52,087 nt of DNA from DTU063 sp001512695. GTDB taxonomy: Bacteria > Bacillota > Thermosediminibacteria > Thermosediminibacterales > Tepidanaerobacteraceae. Where the stretch lies: the NCBI GenBank assembly GCA_049658265.1, contig JBASOM010000137.1:1-52087 (forward strand), read 5' to 3'. A model generated the notes under the pieces. That model saw only the letters and a program-made list of their open reading frames with translations. It was not told where the DNA came from and ran no database searches. A program made the translations under genes and the position numbers. Shown piece after piece: positions 16,546-25,531 of this stretch. The number at the start of each line of letters is the position of its first letter. The first letter of the stretch is position 1.

Positions 16546-17265
16546 TTACATCATGCGCACCATTTCTTTTTTTAGCCGCTTTATTATCTTTTTTTCAAGT
16601 CGTGAAATATATGATTGTGAAATGCCAAGCATGTCTGCAACCTCTTTTTGTGTCTTTTCAATTCCCCCATTTAATCCGAAGCGAAGTTTTATGATACACT
16701 GTTCCCGCTGCGACAGTCTCTTCATAGCCTTTTCCAGCAGTTCCCTGTCTACTTCATCCTCAATATATTTGTATATCATATCGTTGTCGGTGCCAAGAAT
16801 GTCGGACAGTAAAAGTTCATTTCCATCCCAATCGATATTGAGGGGCTCATCAAAAGATACTTCCACTCTCGTTTTATTGTTTCGCCGCAAATACATTAGT
16901 ATTTCATTTTCTATGCACTTTGATGCATAAGTGGCGAGCTTTATTTTTTTGTTAGGATCAAAGGTGTTTATTGCTTTAATTAGACCGATAGTTCCTATTG
17001 ATACCAGATCTTCGATTCCAACTCCAGTGTTTTCAAACTTGCGGGCTATGTATACTACCAATCTTAGATTCCTCTCTATTAAAACGCTTTTTACGGTTAA
17101 GTCACCCATTTCCAACCTGCTTAGGTAAAAAACTTCTTCATCCGCAGAGAGAGGAGGAGGCAATGCCTCGCTGCCACCAATGTAGTAGATAACTGATTTT
17201 TTTAATATTCCCAGTTGCTTCAACAACTTTATCAATAACAATTTTATTTTTTTAAACTGCGCCAT
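16546..17265 (-). CDS. sigE: RNA polymerase sigma-E factor precursor (pro-sigma-E)
   Basis: Early mother-cell sigma factor made as an inactive precursor. The first roughly 27 residues form an amphipathic basic/hydrophobic pro-sequence (KIKLLLIKLLKQLGILKK). It is followed by YYIGGSEALPPPL, where SpoIIGA cuts pro-sigma-E in B. subtilis, at the same distance from the start. Regions 2 and 4 are intact (IEDLVSIGTIGLIKAINTF; KTQKEVADMLGISQSYIS). A GGAGGG site precedes the ATG by eight bases. spoIIGA lies directly upstream in the same operon. Confidence 0.97.
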   Translation of the reverse strand: MAQFKKIKLLLIKLLKQLGILKKSVIYYIGGSEALPPPLSADEEVFYLSRLEMGDLTVKSVLIERNLRLVVYIARKFENTGVGIEDLVSIGTIGLIKAINTFDPNKKIKLATYASKCIENEILMYLRRNNKTRVEVSFDEPLNIDWDGNELLLSDILGTDNDMIYKYIEDEVDRELLEKAMKRLSQREQCIIKLRFGLNGGIEKTQKEVADMLGISQSYISRLEKKIIKRLKKEMVRMM

Positions 17266-17288
17266 AAGTTATTCCCTCCAAAGACTTC

Positions 17289-18191
17289 TCATTGATTTAA
17301 AAGGACGGGATTCAACAGAGCTCTATAAGTTCCTTCTGCTGAAAGGACTCTTTGATATATTCCTACTACTGCTTCCTTAGTTGACTTGATTTTATCATTG
17401 TACCGTATTTTCACCAGGTCCGGCTTGAATCCTATCATTAGACCCTTACTCTTGCCGATGCTTTCAAAGGGGATTATTCTAATCCTGTTTGCCAAAATTG
17501 AGTTGCCAATAGTTTCCCCTAATACTGTAAGGCTTTCTTCCGGTCCCATCCCAAGAATGACCTGCAATTCTTTACTGAACAAATCTTTTATGGCATCTAG
17601 CTCTACAATTATGACAGGATAATTAGATAAAGGGTCAAAAAGGTCATTGCCAGTATCAACAAGACCTGTAATCTCCAAGGGTTTGCCATCTATTACAATT
17701 GTCAAAATGGCCAAAAATCTATCCCTCGATAAGATATTCCTCAACAAGGGCCAAAAATATTTTAAAAACAAAAACACAACAAGTGCTGAAATAAGTAATA
17801 TCCACCAAGGTAACAAAATATTATTAATTATAAGTGAATCGGTTATTAGATTTTGTCTTAGGTTGAAAAAATAAAAAAATGCTAATACACCACCACCCAT
17901 CGAAAAAGATATTAGATAGAAAAAGCTTAGGATCTTGATAAATTCTCTAAAGCTCTTTGGCCGAAAACTTACCAATATCATGACCATTGAAATCATTAAT
18001 TTGATAGGAAATGATTGTAAAACGATGAATTTCTCCCACACCATGTTAAGTAAAAATAAGCATCCTAATGCCGCTCCAGAAAAAAGCCTACCAATTGCTC
18101 TTTCTAGATTCAATAGCAATGCAACAAAATACAGGATCATATAATTCATAAAAAGATTTATAAGCAAGACCACGTCAAAATATAAAACCAT
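17289..18191 (-). CDS. spoIIGA: Pro-sigma-E processing protease SpoIIGA
   Basis: A membrane-embedded aspartic protease that activates sigma-E in the mother cell after a signal from the forespore protein SpoIIR. About five membrane segments fill residues 5-150. The C-terminal protease domain has the catalytic Asp179 in GLVDTGNDLFDP, matching the single-Asp motif of this dimeric enzyme. AGGTGGGGAG precedes the ATG. It is placed after the ftsZ terminator and heads the spoIIGA-sigE operon. Confidence 0.95.
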   Translation of the reverse strand: MVLYFDVVLLINLFMNYMILYFVALLLNLERAIGRLFSGAALGCLFLLNMVWEKFIVLQSFPIKLMISMVMILVSFRPKSFREFIKILSFFYLISFSMGGGVLAFFYFFNLRQNLITDSLIINNILLPWWILLISALVVFLFLKYFWPLLRNILSRDRFLAILTIVIDGKPLEITGLVDTGNDLFDPLSNYPVIIVELDAIKDLFSKELQVILGMGPEESLTVLGETIGNSILANRIRIIPFESIGKSKGLMIGFKPDLVKIRYNDKIKSTKEAVVGIYQRVLSAEGTYRALLNPVLLNQ

Positions 18192-18257
18192 CTCCCCACC
18201 TGCTCAAAAGACCGGTCTATAAAAAATCTATATTCCCACTTCTTGTCCATTATGATT

Positions 18258-18305
18258 ATTTTAGCATTAATGAAATTAAAATAATGTCAGTTCTTGAATT
18301 AGACA
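18258..18305 (-). promoter_or_regulatory. Candidate Spo0A-dependent promoter of spoIIGA-sigE
   Basis: CTGACA (18285-18290) and TAAAAT (18258-18263) are 21 bases apart, longer than normal. This resembles the over-long spacer of the B. subtilis spoIIG promoter, which needs Spo0A. A 6/7 match to the 0A box (TGTCTAA, 18299-18305) lies nine bases upstream of the -35. Suggestive only. Confidence 0.4.
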
Positions 18306-18334
18306 AAAAAAATAAAGAGCACTTAATAGTGCCC
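18304..18334 (-). terminator. Terminator after ftsZ
   Basis: Hairpin GGGCACT/AGTGCTC with a short AT loop (18317-18334), followed on the minus strand by an AT run with eight consecutive T. It starts right at the ftsZ stop and separates the division genes from spoIIGA. Confidence 0.85.
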
Positions 18335-19387
18335 TTAGCGCTTTCTATTTCTCCTCAAAAATGCTGGTATATCAAGGTCTTCATCCATAAAGGTACCCAC
18401 CTCAAATTCTTCAATGTCTAATGACGGTTCCTTTACTTTGTCAAAGCCTGTAGCTATTACCGTAATTATTATTTCATCTTGCAGCTTTTCGTCGATTACC
18501 GCACCAAATATTATGTTGGCTTCAGGGTCAGCAACCGATGAGATCAGTTCGGCAGCTTCGTTAATTTCAAGCAGGCCCAAATTCGCACCTCCAGTTATAT
18601 TTAAGAGTACACCTTTAGCCCCTTCTATGGAAGTCTCAAGCAGAGGACTGGATATGGCTTGTTTTGCCGCCTCAACGGCTCTCCCCTCACCTGAGCCCTT
18701 CCCTATTCCCATGTGTGCGAGACCGGTATCAAGCATAATTGTCCTGACATCTGCAAAGTCTAAGTTTATTAAACCTGGTACAGCAATTAAATCTGAAATT
18801 CCTTGAACACCCTGCCTTAAAACATCATCAGCCATCTTGAAAGCTTCGATCATTGAAGTCTTCTTTTCTGCTATAGATAGCAATCTATCATTTGGAATCG
18901 TAATTAGAGTATCCACATTGTTTTTTATATCGGCTATCCCTATTTCTGCATTGGCCTGACGTTTTTTCCCCTCAAAGGTGAAAGGTTTGGTCACAACTCC
19001 TACTGTTAATATGCCGAGGCTCTTAGATATTTCCGCTACTATAGGCGATGCACCGGTGCCTGTCCCACCGCCCATACCGGCAGTAATAAAAATCATATCT
19101 GCACCTTGAAGGACTTCTTCCATTATATCTTTGCTCTCTTCCGCTGCCTTTCTGCCGATTTCCGGATTGGCGCCTGCACCGAGACCTTTAGTGAGCTTCT
19201 CACCGATTTGAATTTTTTTATCGGCCTTGGATAAATAAAGAGCCTGTGCATCAGTATTTACCGCGATAAACTCTACTCCTTTTAGGCCTGAGTCTATCAT
19301 TCTATTTATTGCGTTATTGCCACCTCCGCCGATTCCTACGACCTTGATATTTGCAAATTGTTCCACCTCTACATCAAAATCAAGCAC
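18335..19387 (-). CDS. ftsZ: Cell division protein FtsZ
   Basis: Tubulin-like GTPase that forms the division ring. It has the N-terminal GGGGNNAINRM and the GTP-binding tubulin signature GGGTGTG (AGMGGGTGTGASP). The conserved C-terminal peptide DLDIPAFLRR binds FtsA and other partners. The real start is GTG at 19387 (350 residues, beginning with LDFDVEVEQF), seven bases after GGGAGG. The longest frame begins five codons earlier at a TTG that overlaps this ribosome site. ftsA ends 17 bases upstream. Confidence 0.98.
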   Translation of the reverse strand: MLDFDVEVEQFANIKVVGIGGGGNNAINRMIDSGLKGVEFIAVNTDAQALYLSKADKKIQIGEKLTKGLGAGANPEIGRKAAEESKDIMEEVLQGADMIFITAGMGGGTGTGASPIVAEISKSLGILTVGVVTKPFTFEGKKRQANAEIGIADIKNNVDTLITIPNDRLLSIAEKKTSMIEAFKMADDVLRQGVQGISDLIAVPGLINLDFADVRTIMLDTGLAHMGIGKGSGEGRAVEAAKQAISSPLLETSIEGAKGVLLNITGGANLGLLEINEAAELISSVADPEANIIFGAVIDEKLQDEIIITVIATGFDKVKEPSLDIEEFEVGTFMDEDLDIPAFLRRNRKR

Positions 19388-19404
19388 GTTAATACCTCCC
19401 AAAC

Positions 19405-20622
19405 TTAAAAATACTCTCGCAAAATCCTCTTTGCTCTTTCAAAAAATCCGGAAGCCGACCTTTCTTTCATGGTTAGATTTACGTATAAAGCCCTATGTTT
19501 AATAATGTAATTTAAAAGCCCCAAAGCCACCGTAAAGGTTTGCTCTTTACCATATGAATCAGTGGTGCCAATTCTTACGGGAAAATCAAGTAATTGTTGT
19601 GCCATATCTAAAAAACCCTTGATATGTACAAGACCTCCACCAGAAAAAACAATACCAGCAGGCAACATAGTCTTTAAATTAAACCCCGCTATCGTGCTGA
19701 TGATATAAGATAAAATTTCTTGAACACGGGGTTCGATAATTGCGGTCAATTCCCTCTGGGATATTTTTCTTGGAGCTGAGTCCCCTAAACTCTGAATCTC
19801 TATATCTGCTTTTTCAGAGGCTAAACTCGATACAGCACACGCATATTTGCATTTTATCTCCTCTGCCTGTGCATAAGGAAGTCTGAGACCTATAGCAATA
19901 TCATTGGTAATCAAATTGCCCCCTACGGGAATCATCTCGTAAGCAGTGATACACCCTTCTTGAAAAACTGCAATTTCTGTAGTTCCAGCCCCTACATCAA
20001 CCAAAACTACTCCCATATTCATCTCATCATCAGTTAACAGCATTTCCGCTGCAGCCAATGGTTTTAAAACCATTGATTCTACAGATAAGCCCGCTTTTTG
20101 TACACAGCGGGCAATATTTTGTATTGCCGTAAGGAGGCCAACCACAATACAGGCAGAAACTTCTAGTCTCGTCCCTATCATTCCGACCGGATCCTTTATG
20201 CCATCACAACCATCAACAATAAACTCTCGTGGTATTACATCAATAATTTCCTTATCGTAGGGAATTGCCATAATCTTGGCAGCCTGAATCACTCTTTCCA
20301 CATCTTGATGATTGATCTCCCTGTCGTTTCTGGGAATGGCAACAACTCCGCGATTTGATAGCAGTGAAATATTGCCTCCGGACAATCCTACGGCAACATT
20401 TTTAATTTTTGTATTCGACATTTGTTCTGCTAATTCAACTGATTTTATTATACTTTGAACAACCAAATCTATATTTATGATAGTGCCTTTTTTCATTCCC
20501 GATGTCTCGGAAATGCCATATCCCAGTACATCTATATCTCCCGAGGGAGTTATTCCACCAACCATACAGCAGGTTTTAGATGTCCCCAGGTCTAAACTGA
20601 CTATGATGTTGCCTTTTCCCAA
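19405..20622 (-). CDS. ftsA: Cell division protein FtsA
   Basis: Actin-like ATPase that ties FtsZ filaments to the membrane. The phosphate-binding motif SLDLGTSKTC is at the N terminus, and VDVGAGTTEIAVF and FSGGGLVHI follow. A C-terminal amphipathic helix (GFFERAKRILREYF) is the membrane-targeting sequence. The start is a TTG seven bases after GGGGAGG. The 405 residues are typical. Confidence 0.95.
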   Translation of the reverse strand: MGKGNIIVSLDLGTSKTCCMVGGITPSGDIDVLGYGISETSGMKKGTIINIDLVVQSIIKSVELAEQMSNTKIKNVAVGLSGGNISLLSNRGVVAIPRNDREINHQDVERVIQAAKIMAIPYDKEIIDVIPREFIVDGCDGIKDPVGMIGTRLEVSACIVVGLLTAIQNIARCVQKAGLSVESMVLKPLAAAEMLLTDDEMNMGVVLVDVGAGTTEIAVFQEGCITAYEMIPVGGNLITNDIAIGLRLPYAQAEEIKCKYACAVSSLASEKADIEIQSLGDSAPRKISQRELTAIIEPRVQEILSYIISTIAGFNLKTMLPAGIVFSGGGLVHIKGFLDMAQQLLDFPVRIGTTDSYGKEQTFTVALGLLNYIIKHRALYVNLTMKERSASGFFERAKRILREYF

Positions 20623-20699
20623 ACTTACACCTCCCCTTGCCTGTTGGGCAGGTAGCTTAGCATATAATAAAATTCAACACATGAATTCGATTTTCCTTT

Positions 20700-21053
20700 T
20701 TATTTTTTCTCATTTTTTAAAAATAGTCTTTTAATTATACTTCGGCGTATTATGGCAAGATTTTGGAATATCCTGACTCCAAAAGCAAAAATGGCAGCAA
20801 GGTATAGCTGTATTCCCAATCTATCGCCAAAATATGCCAATAGACCCGCCATTAAGGCATTGCTGAAAAAACCCGTTATAAAAATATTAATGTCGAAACT
20901 CTCCTCCTCTAAGGCTTTGATGCCGCCAAAGACCGAATCAAGGGCAGCTAAAATTGAAATAGAGACGTAAGGAGCGTAAATCGTTGGCACAGTAATTGGT
21001 GAATAGTAGCCTATAAATAAGCCTACAAGGAGTCCTATCAATGCATAGATCAC
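20700..21053 (-). CDS. sbp: Small basic protein (DUF1290, SbpA)
   Basis: A 117-residue membrane protein of the small basic protein/DUF1290 family, common next to ftsA-ftsZ in Firmicutes; function unknown. Three to four membrane segments are visible, with conserved LAALDSVFGGIKA and FAFGVRIFQNLAIIRR. The start is probably GTG 21053, nine bases after AGGTG; GTG 21065 is an alternative that would overlap the preceding gene by 11 bases. The terminal tail is basic (RRSIIKRLFLKNEKK). Confidence 0.88.
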   Translation of the reverse strand: MIYALIGLLVGLFIGYYSPITVPTIYAPYVSISILAALDSVFGGIKALEEESFDINIFITGFFSNALMAGLLAYFGDRLGIQLYLAAIFAFGVRIFQNLAIIRRSIIKRLFLKNEKK

Positions 21054-21054
21054 T

Positions 21055-21783
21055 CTACTTTTCACCTGCCTTCACAGGCTTCAAATATTTAAACTGAATT
21101 GGGCCCGTATATGCTGGGATTTCGATCTTATCCTGTTTTTTGATACTGACTTGAATGCCGAAAACCTGAAGGGACTCTATGACTCCCCCCCGCATCTTTA
21201 AAGCTGCTTCCAATATTTCAGGATCCCCCACGGCATGTATTATGAATGGAGGTGCAAGTTTGACGGAATTAATAATGATAGTCGGCCCTACACACCTTAT
21301 TTCGCTGGTGGTTATTATTCTCTGCCCATTTACAGATACAGCCTCGGCACCAGCTGCAAACAATTCATTTATTACCTTCAATAAATCTTCATCGTGGATT
21401 AAATCCAAATTCGGGGCTACTCCTGGCTGTCTTGGCAAATTGCTGTCATCCATAGTGATAACCACACCTTGGCCGGTGCCAGCAATTAGCCCCGCATGCA
21501 TTCGGACCTTTTCCAATTCTTTTTTCATAGCTTCGGTTAAACTGCTTATTTCAGAAGCCGAGCTTTCATACTCAGCAATTCTATTTCGAAGTTCCAGCAA
21601 CTCCCTTTTATACATGTCCCTTTCTTCAGTAACCGCTTTTAACTGCGTTGAAAGTTCCTGAGCCCTTTGAATGGAAGTTGCATTTCCTGCGGTCTGTACA
21701 CTTCTAAATTGAGCTACAAGTAACATGCCTAATAAAAAACAGATGGCAGCTATCATGAAGTGGGCTTTAGTATTATTCTTCAT
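21055..21783 (-). CDS. DUF881 family protein
   Basis: A 242-residue protein of DUF881, a family often encoded beside ftsQ in Firmicutes and Actinobacteria and thought to be division-associated. It has one N-terminal membrane segment (residues 9-25, FMIAAICFLLGMLLVAQF) and a coiled coil at about 40-90 (ELSTQLKAVTEERDMYKREL). The outer globular domain has GQGVVITMDDS and NGQRIITTSEIRCVGPT. GGAGG lies six bases before the ATG, inside the end of ftsQ (11-base overlap). Confidence 0.88.
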   Translation of the reverse strand: MKNNTKAHFMIAAICFLLGMLLVAQFRSVQTAGNATSIQRAQELSTQLKAVTEERDMYKRELLELRNRIAEYESSASEISSLTEAMKKELEKVRMHAGLIAGTGQGVVITMDDSNLPRQPGVAPNLDLIHDEDLLKVINELFAAGAEAVSVNGQRIITTSEIRCVGPTIIINSVKLAPPFIIHAVGDPEILEAALKMRGGVIESLQVFGIQVSIKKQDKIEIPAYTGPIQFKYLKPVKAGEK

Positions 21784-22588
21784 CCTTTGCCTCCTCTCCA
21801 GACTTGTCGCTGTTGGAAAAGGGTTTAAAAATGGGCGTATTGTGACTAATATCCAATAAACCTTTTCCTAAGTTTTTGTCTCTTATATCTGCCAACAAGT
21901 CTCGCATAGTTGTTATTTTTTTGTCATCCCATTGGCCTAAAAAAACCTGGTAACCATCCAGTGTATATAAATAAAAGGATGTGTCTTTGTTGGCATCTAC
22001 AACCAGGTTAATTTCCGAAAGTTCATGCAATATTGGTTTTGCTGCATCTATTAGCTCTAGCAAGGTTTCATAGTGCATGGGGTATTCTTCAAACACGGGT
22101 TTTTTTGCAATTTTAGCATCAACAACTTTCAACCCCGTAACAATCGGTATGCTGTAGTTTTCTAGTCTTGTAACTGATTTCACAATAATACCCTGGCTGT
22201 CAATTAAAGCAAAGCTATTTAAGTAATGTAATGCTGCTGCAACCTCTCTTTCTTCGACTTCTAGAATTAGGGTATGTGGTAATTTATAGTGAACCCTTAC
22301 ATCTTTTATTGGAATAGTTCCCTGCAAATCTTGCTTCACTTGTTGGGCACTAAGCTTGAGCATATTTGTATCGTAGTAATTGTCGATTACGGATAATATT
22401 TCTTCTGAAGAGATAGTTTTGTTTCCGCGAATCTGTACGTCCTTTATTGCAAACAAAGAGCTATAAAGCGTTGGCATCAATGATATTATACATAAAAAAG
22501 CCAGTGACAACAATAGTCTTTTATAGTTAATTATCCTTTTTCTTCTAGTGGCTATTTTATAGTTTCTGTTTTCACCGAATCTTCCCAT
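21773..22588 (-). CDS. ftsQ: Cell division protein FtsQ/DivIB
   Basis: Bitopic divisome protein that works with FtsL and FtsB/DivIC. A basic cytoplasmic N terminus (RRKRIINYKR) leads to a membrane segment at residues 25-45. A POTRA domain follows (FAIKDVQIRGNKTISSEEIL), then the beta domain and an acidic tail. An AAGGAC site lies about ten bases before the ATG. A hairpin in the 133-base gap to murA may limit read-through into this gene. Confidence 0.92.
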   Translation of the reverse strand: MGRFGENRNYKIATRRKRIINYKRLLLSLAFLCIISLMPTLYSSLFAIKDVQIRGNKTISSEEILSVIDNYYDTNMLKLSAQQVKQDLQGTIPIKDVRVHYKLPHTLILEVEEREVAAALHYLNSFALIDSQGIIVKSVTRLENYSIPIVTGLKVVDAKIAKKPVFEEYPMHYETLLELIDAAKPILHELSEINLVVDANKDTSFYLYTLDGYQVFLGQWDDKKITTMRDLLADIRDKNLGKGLLDISHNTPIFKPFSNSDKSGEEAKDEE

Positions 22589-22613
22589 ATGACCACTTGT
22601 CCTTTTTGTTGAT

Positions 22614-22667
22614 AAAAAAACAAGAACCCTACCCGACTAGGCTATTTGGTAATCTGTCGGTACAGGG
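22614..22667 (-). terminator. Hairpin between murA and ftsQ (terminator or attenuator)
   Basis: On the minus strand CCCT..CCGAC pairs with GTCGG..AGGG across an 18-base loop, followed by TTCTTG and seven T residues. It begins about 55 bases after murA and ends about 25 bases before ftsQ. The broken stem and long loop suggest partial termination rather than a full stop, since the genes form one division cluster. Confidence 0.55.
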
Positions 22668-22721
22668 AAACCTAGTAATTTCAAAATAATTGTACTATAT
22701 TTGCAAATATTTGTATTTAAT

Positions 22722-23978
22722 CTAGTGTTTTTTGACAATTTTCGCCCCTAAAGCCTTCAGTTTGCCCACTATATCTTCATATCCTCGTTCTACGTGACAC
22801 GCTCCTTCTACAACGGTCTCTCCTTCAGCGGCAAATGCCGCTACAATCAGAGCTGCACCTGCTCTCAAATCCTTGGCTTCAACAATGGCCCCAGTAAGTT
22901 TTTTGACTCCCTTAATAATAGCCGTATTTCCATTTATGGTAATATTTGCACCCATTCGCCTCAGTTCTTGGGCATGCTTGAATCTATTTTCAAAAATCGT
23001 CTCCGTGAGTATGGAGGTCCCTTCAACTGTCGCTAAAAGGGCCATCATCGGCGCTTGCATGTCAGTGGGAAAACCGGGATAGGGCAAAGTTCTTAAACTT
23101 TCCAATGAAACCATGGGTTTATCCACATACAATTCCACCTGACCGTTTCTACTGTTAATCACGCAGCCGGTTTCTCTTAATTTGGCTAGGATGGGTTCCA
23201 AGTGTTCAGTTATGACATTGGTAAGGATAATATGACCTCTTGTGATCGCGGCAGCAACGAGATATGTTCCTGCGACAATCCTGTCCGGTATTACGGTGTA
23301 ATCATTGACTGCTCTTAAGTCATGGATTTTAACGCCTTCTATCTTTATTGTATCCGTTCCCGCACCTTTTATATTAGCTCCCATTCGGTTTAAAAAGTTT
23401 TGTAAATCTACAATTTCAGGTTCCTTGGCCGCATTTCGAACTATGGTGGTACCATGTGCAAGGACTCCTGCAAGCATAAGATTTTCTGTAGCACCTACGC
23501 TCGGAAAGTCAAGATGTATATCTGCCCCTTTTAGCCCATCGGTTTTTGCATTTAAAAAACCATGGCCTTCGCTAAAATCCACCCCCATCAAGGATAGCCC
23601 TTTTAAATGTAAATCAATAGGCCTTGGACCGATTTCGCATCCGCCGGGATAGGACACCTTGGCCCTGCCAAACCTGCCAAGCAATGCACCCATCAAGATA
23701 ATAGATGAGCGCATCTCTCTCATCAACTGTTCGGGAACTTCAAAAGAATTCACCTTTTCCGAGTCAACCTCTATAACATTGCCCCTCTTTACAATAGTTG
23801 CGCCTAAGTTTGACAATATTTTGCACATAACCTCAATATCTTTAATTAGGGGCACATCGCATATGATGTTTTTTTTACCATTGATAACAGTTGCGGCTAG
23901 GATGGGAAGGCTGGAATTCTTTGAACCCTGTACCTTTATTTTTCCAGAAAGAGTCTCTCCTCCCTGAATGATATACAT
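22722..23978 (-). CDS. murA: UDP-N-acetylglucosamine 1-carboxyvinyltransferase MurA
   Basis: First committed enzyme of peptidoglycan precursor synthesis; adds enolpyruvate from PEP to UDP-GlcNAc. The N-terminal KNSSLPI carries the conserved Lys20. The active-site loop has Cys114 in GGCEIGPRP, the residue targeted by fosfomycin, so the enzyme is of the sensitive Cys type. At 418 residues it is full length. It begins six bases after the murC stop. Confidence 0.96.
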   Translation of the reverse strand: MYIIQGGETLSGKIKVQGSKNSSLPILAATVINGKKNIICDVPLIKDIEVMCKILSNLGATIVKRGNVIEVDSEKVNSFEVPEQLMREMRSSIILMGALLGRFGRAKVSYPGGCEIGPRPIDLHLKGLSLMGVDFSEGHGFLNAKTDGLKGADIHLDFPSVGATENLMLAGVLAHGTTIVRNAAKEPEIVDLQNFLNRMGANIKGAGTDTIKIEGVKIHDLRAVNDYTVIPDRIVAGTYLVAAAITRGHIILTNVITEHLEPILAKLRETGCVINSRNGQVELYVDKPMVSLESLRTLPYPGFPTDMQAPMMALLATVEGTSILTETIFENRFKHAQELRRMGANITINGNTAIIKGVKKLTGAIVEAKDLRAGAALIVAAFAAEGETVVEGACHVERGYEDIVGKLKALGAKIVKKH

Positions 23979-23984
23979 CCCCGC

Positions 23985-25394
23985 TTATTTCACCTCCGGA
24001 ATATTGCCAATTACCCCCTTTTGACGAGACTTTAATTTAGAAACTATGCTGTACGCTACATCGCTAATATCTCCTGCTCCAATTGTTAAAATGTAATCGC
24101 CGGGTACGAGCTTCTTATCAATAATGTAGTCAGGAATCTCCTCTTTTCTTTTTATATATACAACTTTTTTCCCATTTTCCCTTAAATACTCCGCAATGAG
24201 ATCTGAAGACACTCCTTTAATAGGTGTCTCGCCGGCACTATATATATCCGTTAGCACAATCTCATCCGCATCGAAAAAAGATGAGCCAAATTCCTTTGAT
24301 AAATTCTGAGTCCTCGTATACCTATGGGGTTGAAAGATGGCATAAACTTTTCTAGGTCTACAGTTTTTTGCAGCTCTCAGCGTAGCCTTTATTTCTGTTG
24401 GATGATGGGCATAATCATCGATAACCTTTATTCCGTCTATGTCACCAACAATCTGAAAACGTCGTTGAACTCCTCGGAAAGTTTTTATTGCTTCCCTCAT
24501 ACCTTCTATGCTTATTCCAAGACGATTTCCCACAGCTATAGCTGCTGTGGCATTAACAATATTGTGGATACCAGGAACATTGAGCTGCATTTCCCCCAGT
24601 AATTTTCCCCTAAAATATATTTCAAATCGGGTAGATAAACCTTCAAGCCTTATATTTTTAGGCATAAAATCTGAATTATGGTTTATTCCGAAGGTATAAA
24701 ACTCTTTATCAATATCCTTTTCCAGCTCTCTGACATGCTCATTGTCATTGCCCAATACAATAAAGCCATCCTCTTTTACATTACCTGCAAATTCCTTAAA
24801 AGCACGTTTCATGTTTTCCATATTTTTATAATAATCCATATGGTCATTTTCAATGTTCGTAATTACCGCAATATATGGCTTAAGTTTCACGAAGGAGCCA
24901 TCACTTTCATCAGCTTCAGCCACCAAGAACTCCCCACTTCCTAGTGTGGCATTTCCACCTATATCATTTAATTCACCGCCAATTATGACAGTGGGATCGA
25001 ATCCATTTTTCTCCATAATCAAGGATATCATTGACGTCGTAGTTGTCTTCCCATGGGCACCTGATACTGCAACGCCTTTTTTGGAATCCATCAGCAAACT
25101 AAGCATATCTGCCCTATGGACAACAGGAATATTGGATTCTATAGCTTTTACGTATTCGGGATTTGTTTTTGGAATAGCAGAAGAAACAACAACTAAATCT
25201 GCTCCTATGACATTTGAAACATGATGACCGATAAAAACGTTAGCCCCGGCATCTCTTAGCCGAATCAAAGCTTCCGATACCTTTAAATCAGAACCGGAAA
25301 CATTATAACCCATATTCATAAGTATTTTTGCTATGCCGCTCATGCCAGTGCCGCCGATTCCGATGAAATGAATTCGATTATAATTCCCTGTCAA
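23985..25394 (-). CDS. murC: UDP-N-acetylmuramate--L-alanine ligase MurC
   Basis: Adds L-Ala to UDP-MurNAc. N-terminal HFIGIGGTGMSG binds the nucleotide sugar; the ATP loop is GAHGKTTTTSM, and the Mur-ligase motifs EADESDGSF, NVPGIHN and DDYAHHPTEI are present. The start is most likely TTG at 25394, eight bases after AAGGAG (469 residues). The frame is open 34 codons further up, but the upstream part is AT-rich promoter sequence without a ribosome site. It has its own candidate promoter in the 137-base gap after murG. It replaces the murB position seen in Bacillus clusters. Confidence 0.95.
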   Translation of the reverse strand: MTGNYNRIHFIGIGGTGMSGIAKILMNMGYNVSGSDLKVSEALIRLRDAGANVFIGHHVSNVIGADLVVVSSAIPKTNPEYVKAIESNIPVVHRADMLSLLMDSKKGVAVSGAHGKTTTTSMISLIMEKNGFDPTVIIGGELNDIGGNATLGSGEFLVAEADESDGSFVKLKPYIAVITNIENDHMDYYKNMENMKRAFKEFAGNVKEDGFIVLGNDNEHVRELEKDIDKEFYTFGINHNSDFMPKNIRLEGLSTRFEIYFRGKLLGEMQLNVPGIHNIVNATAAIAVGNRLGISIEGMREAIKTFRGVQRRFQIVGDIDGIKVIDDYAHHPTEIKATLRAAKNCRPRKVYAIFQPHRYTRTQNLSKEFGSSFFDADEIVLTDIYSAGETPIKGVSSDLIAEYLRENGKKVVYIKRKEEIPDYIIDKKLVPGDYILTIGAGDISDVAYSIVSKLKSRQKGVIGNIPEVK

Positions 25395-25494
25395 ATCCTT
25401 CGCTCCTTCCATGAGACCAGACAATGTCGTATATAATATATTATGCAAAAATCCCAAAGGTGTTACAATTATATTATTTTGCTTGTACAAATTC

Positions 25495-25523
25495 ATATTA
25501 ACACAATGTAAAACTTAAGTAAA
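25495..25523 (-). promoter_or_regulatory. Candidate promoter of murC-murA
   Basis: TTTACT (25518-25523), 17 bases, TAATAT (25495-25500), in the unusually long gap between murG and murC. The hexamers are only fair matches. Confidence 0.45.
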
Positions 25524-25531
25524 CATTTCAC

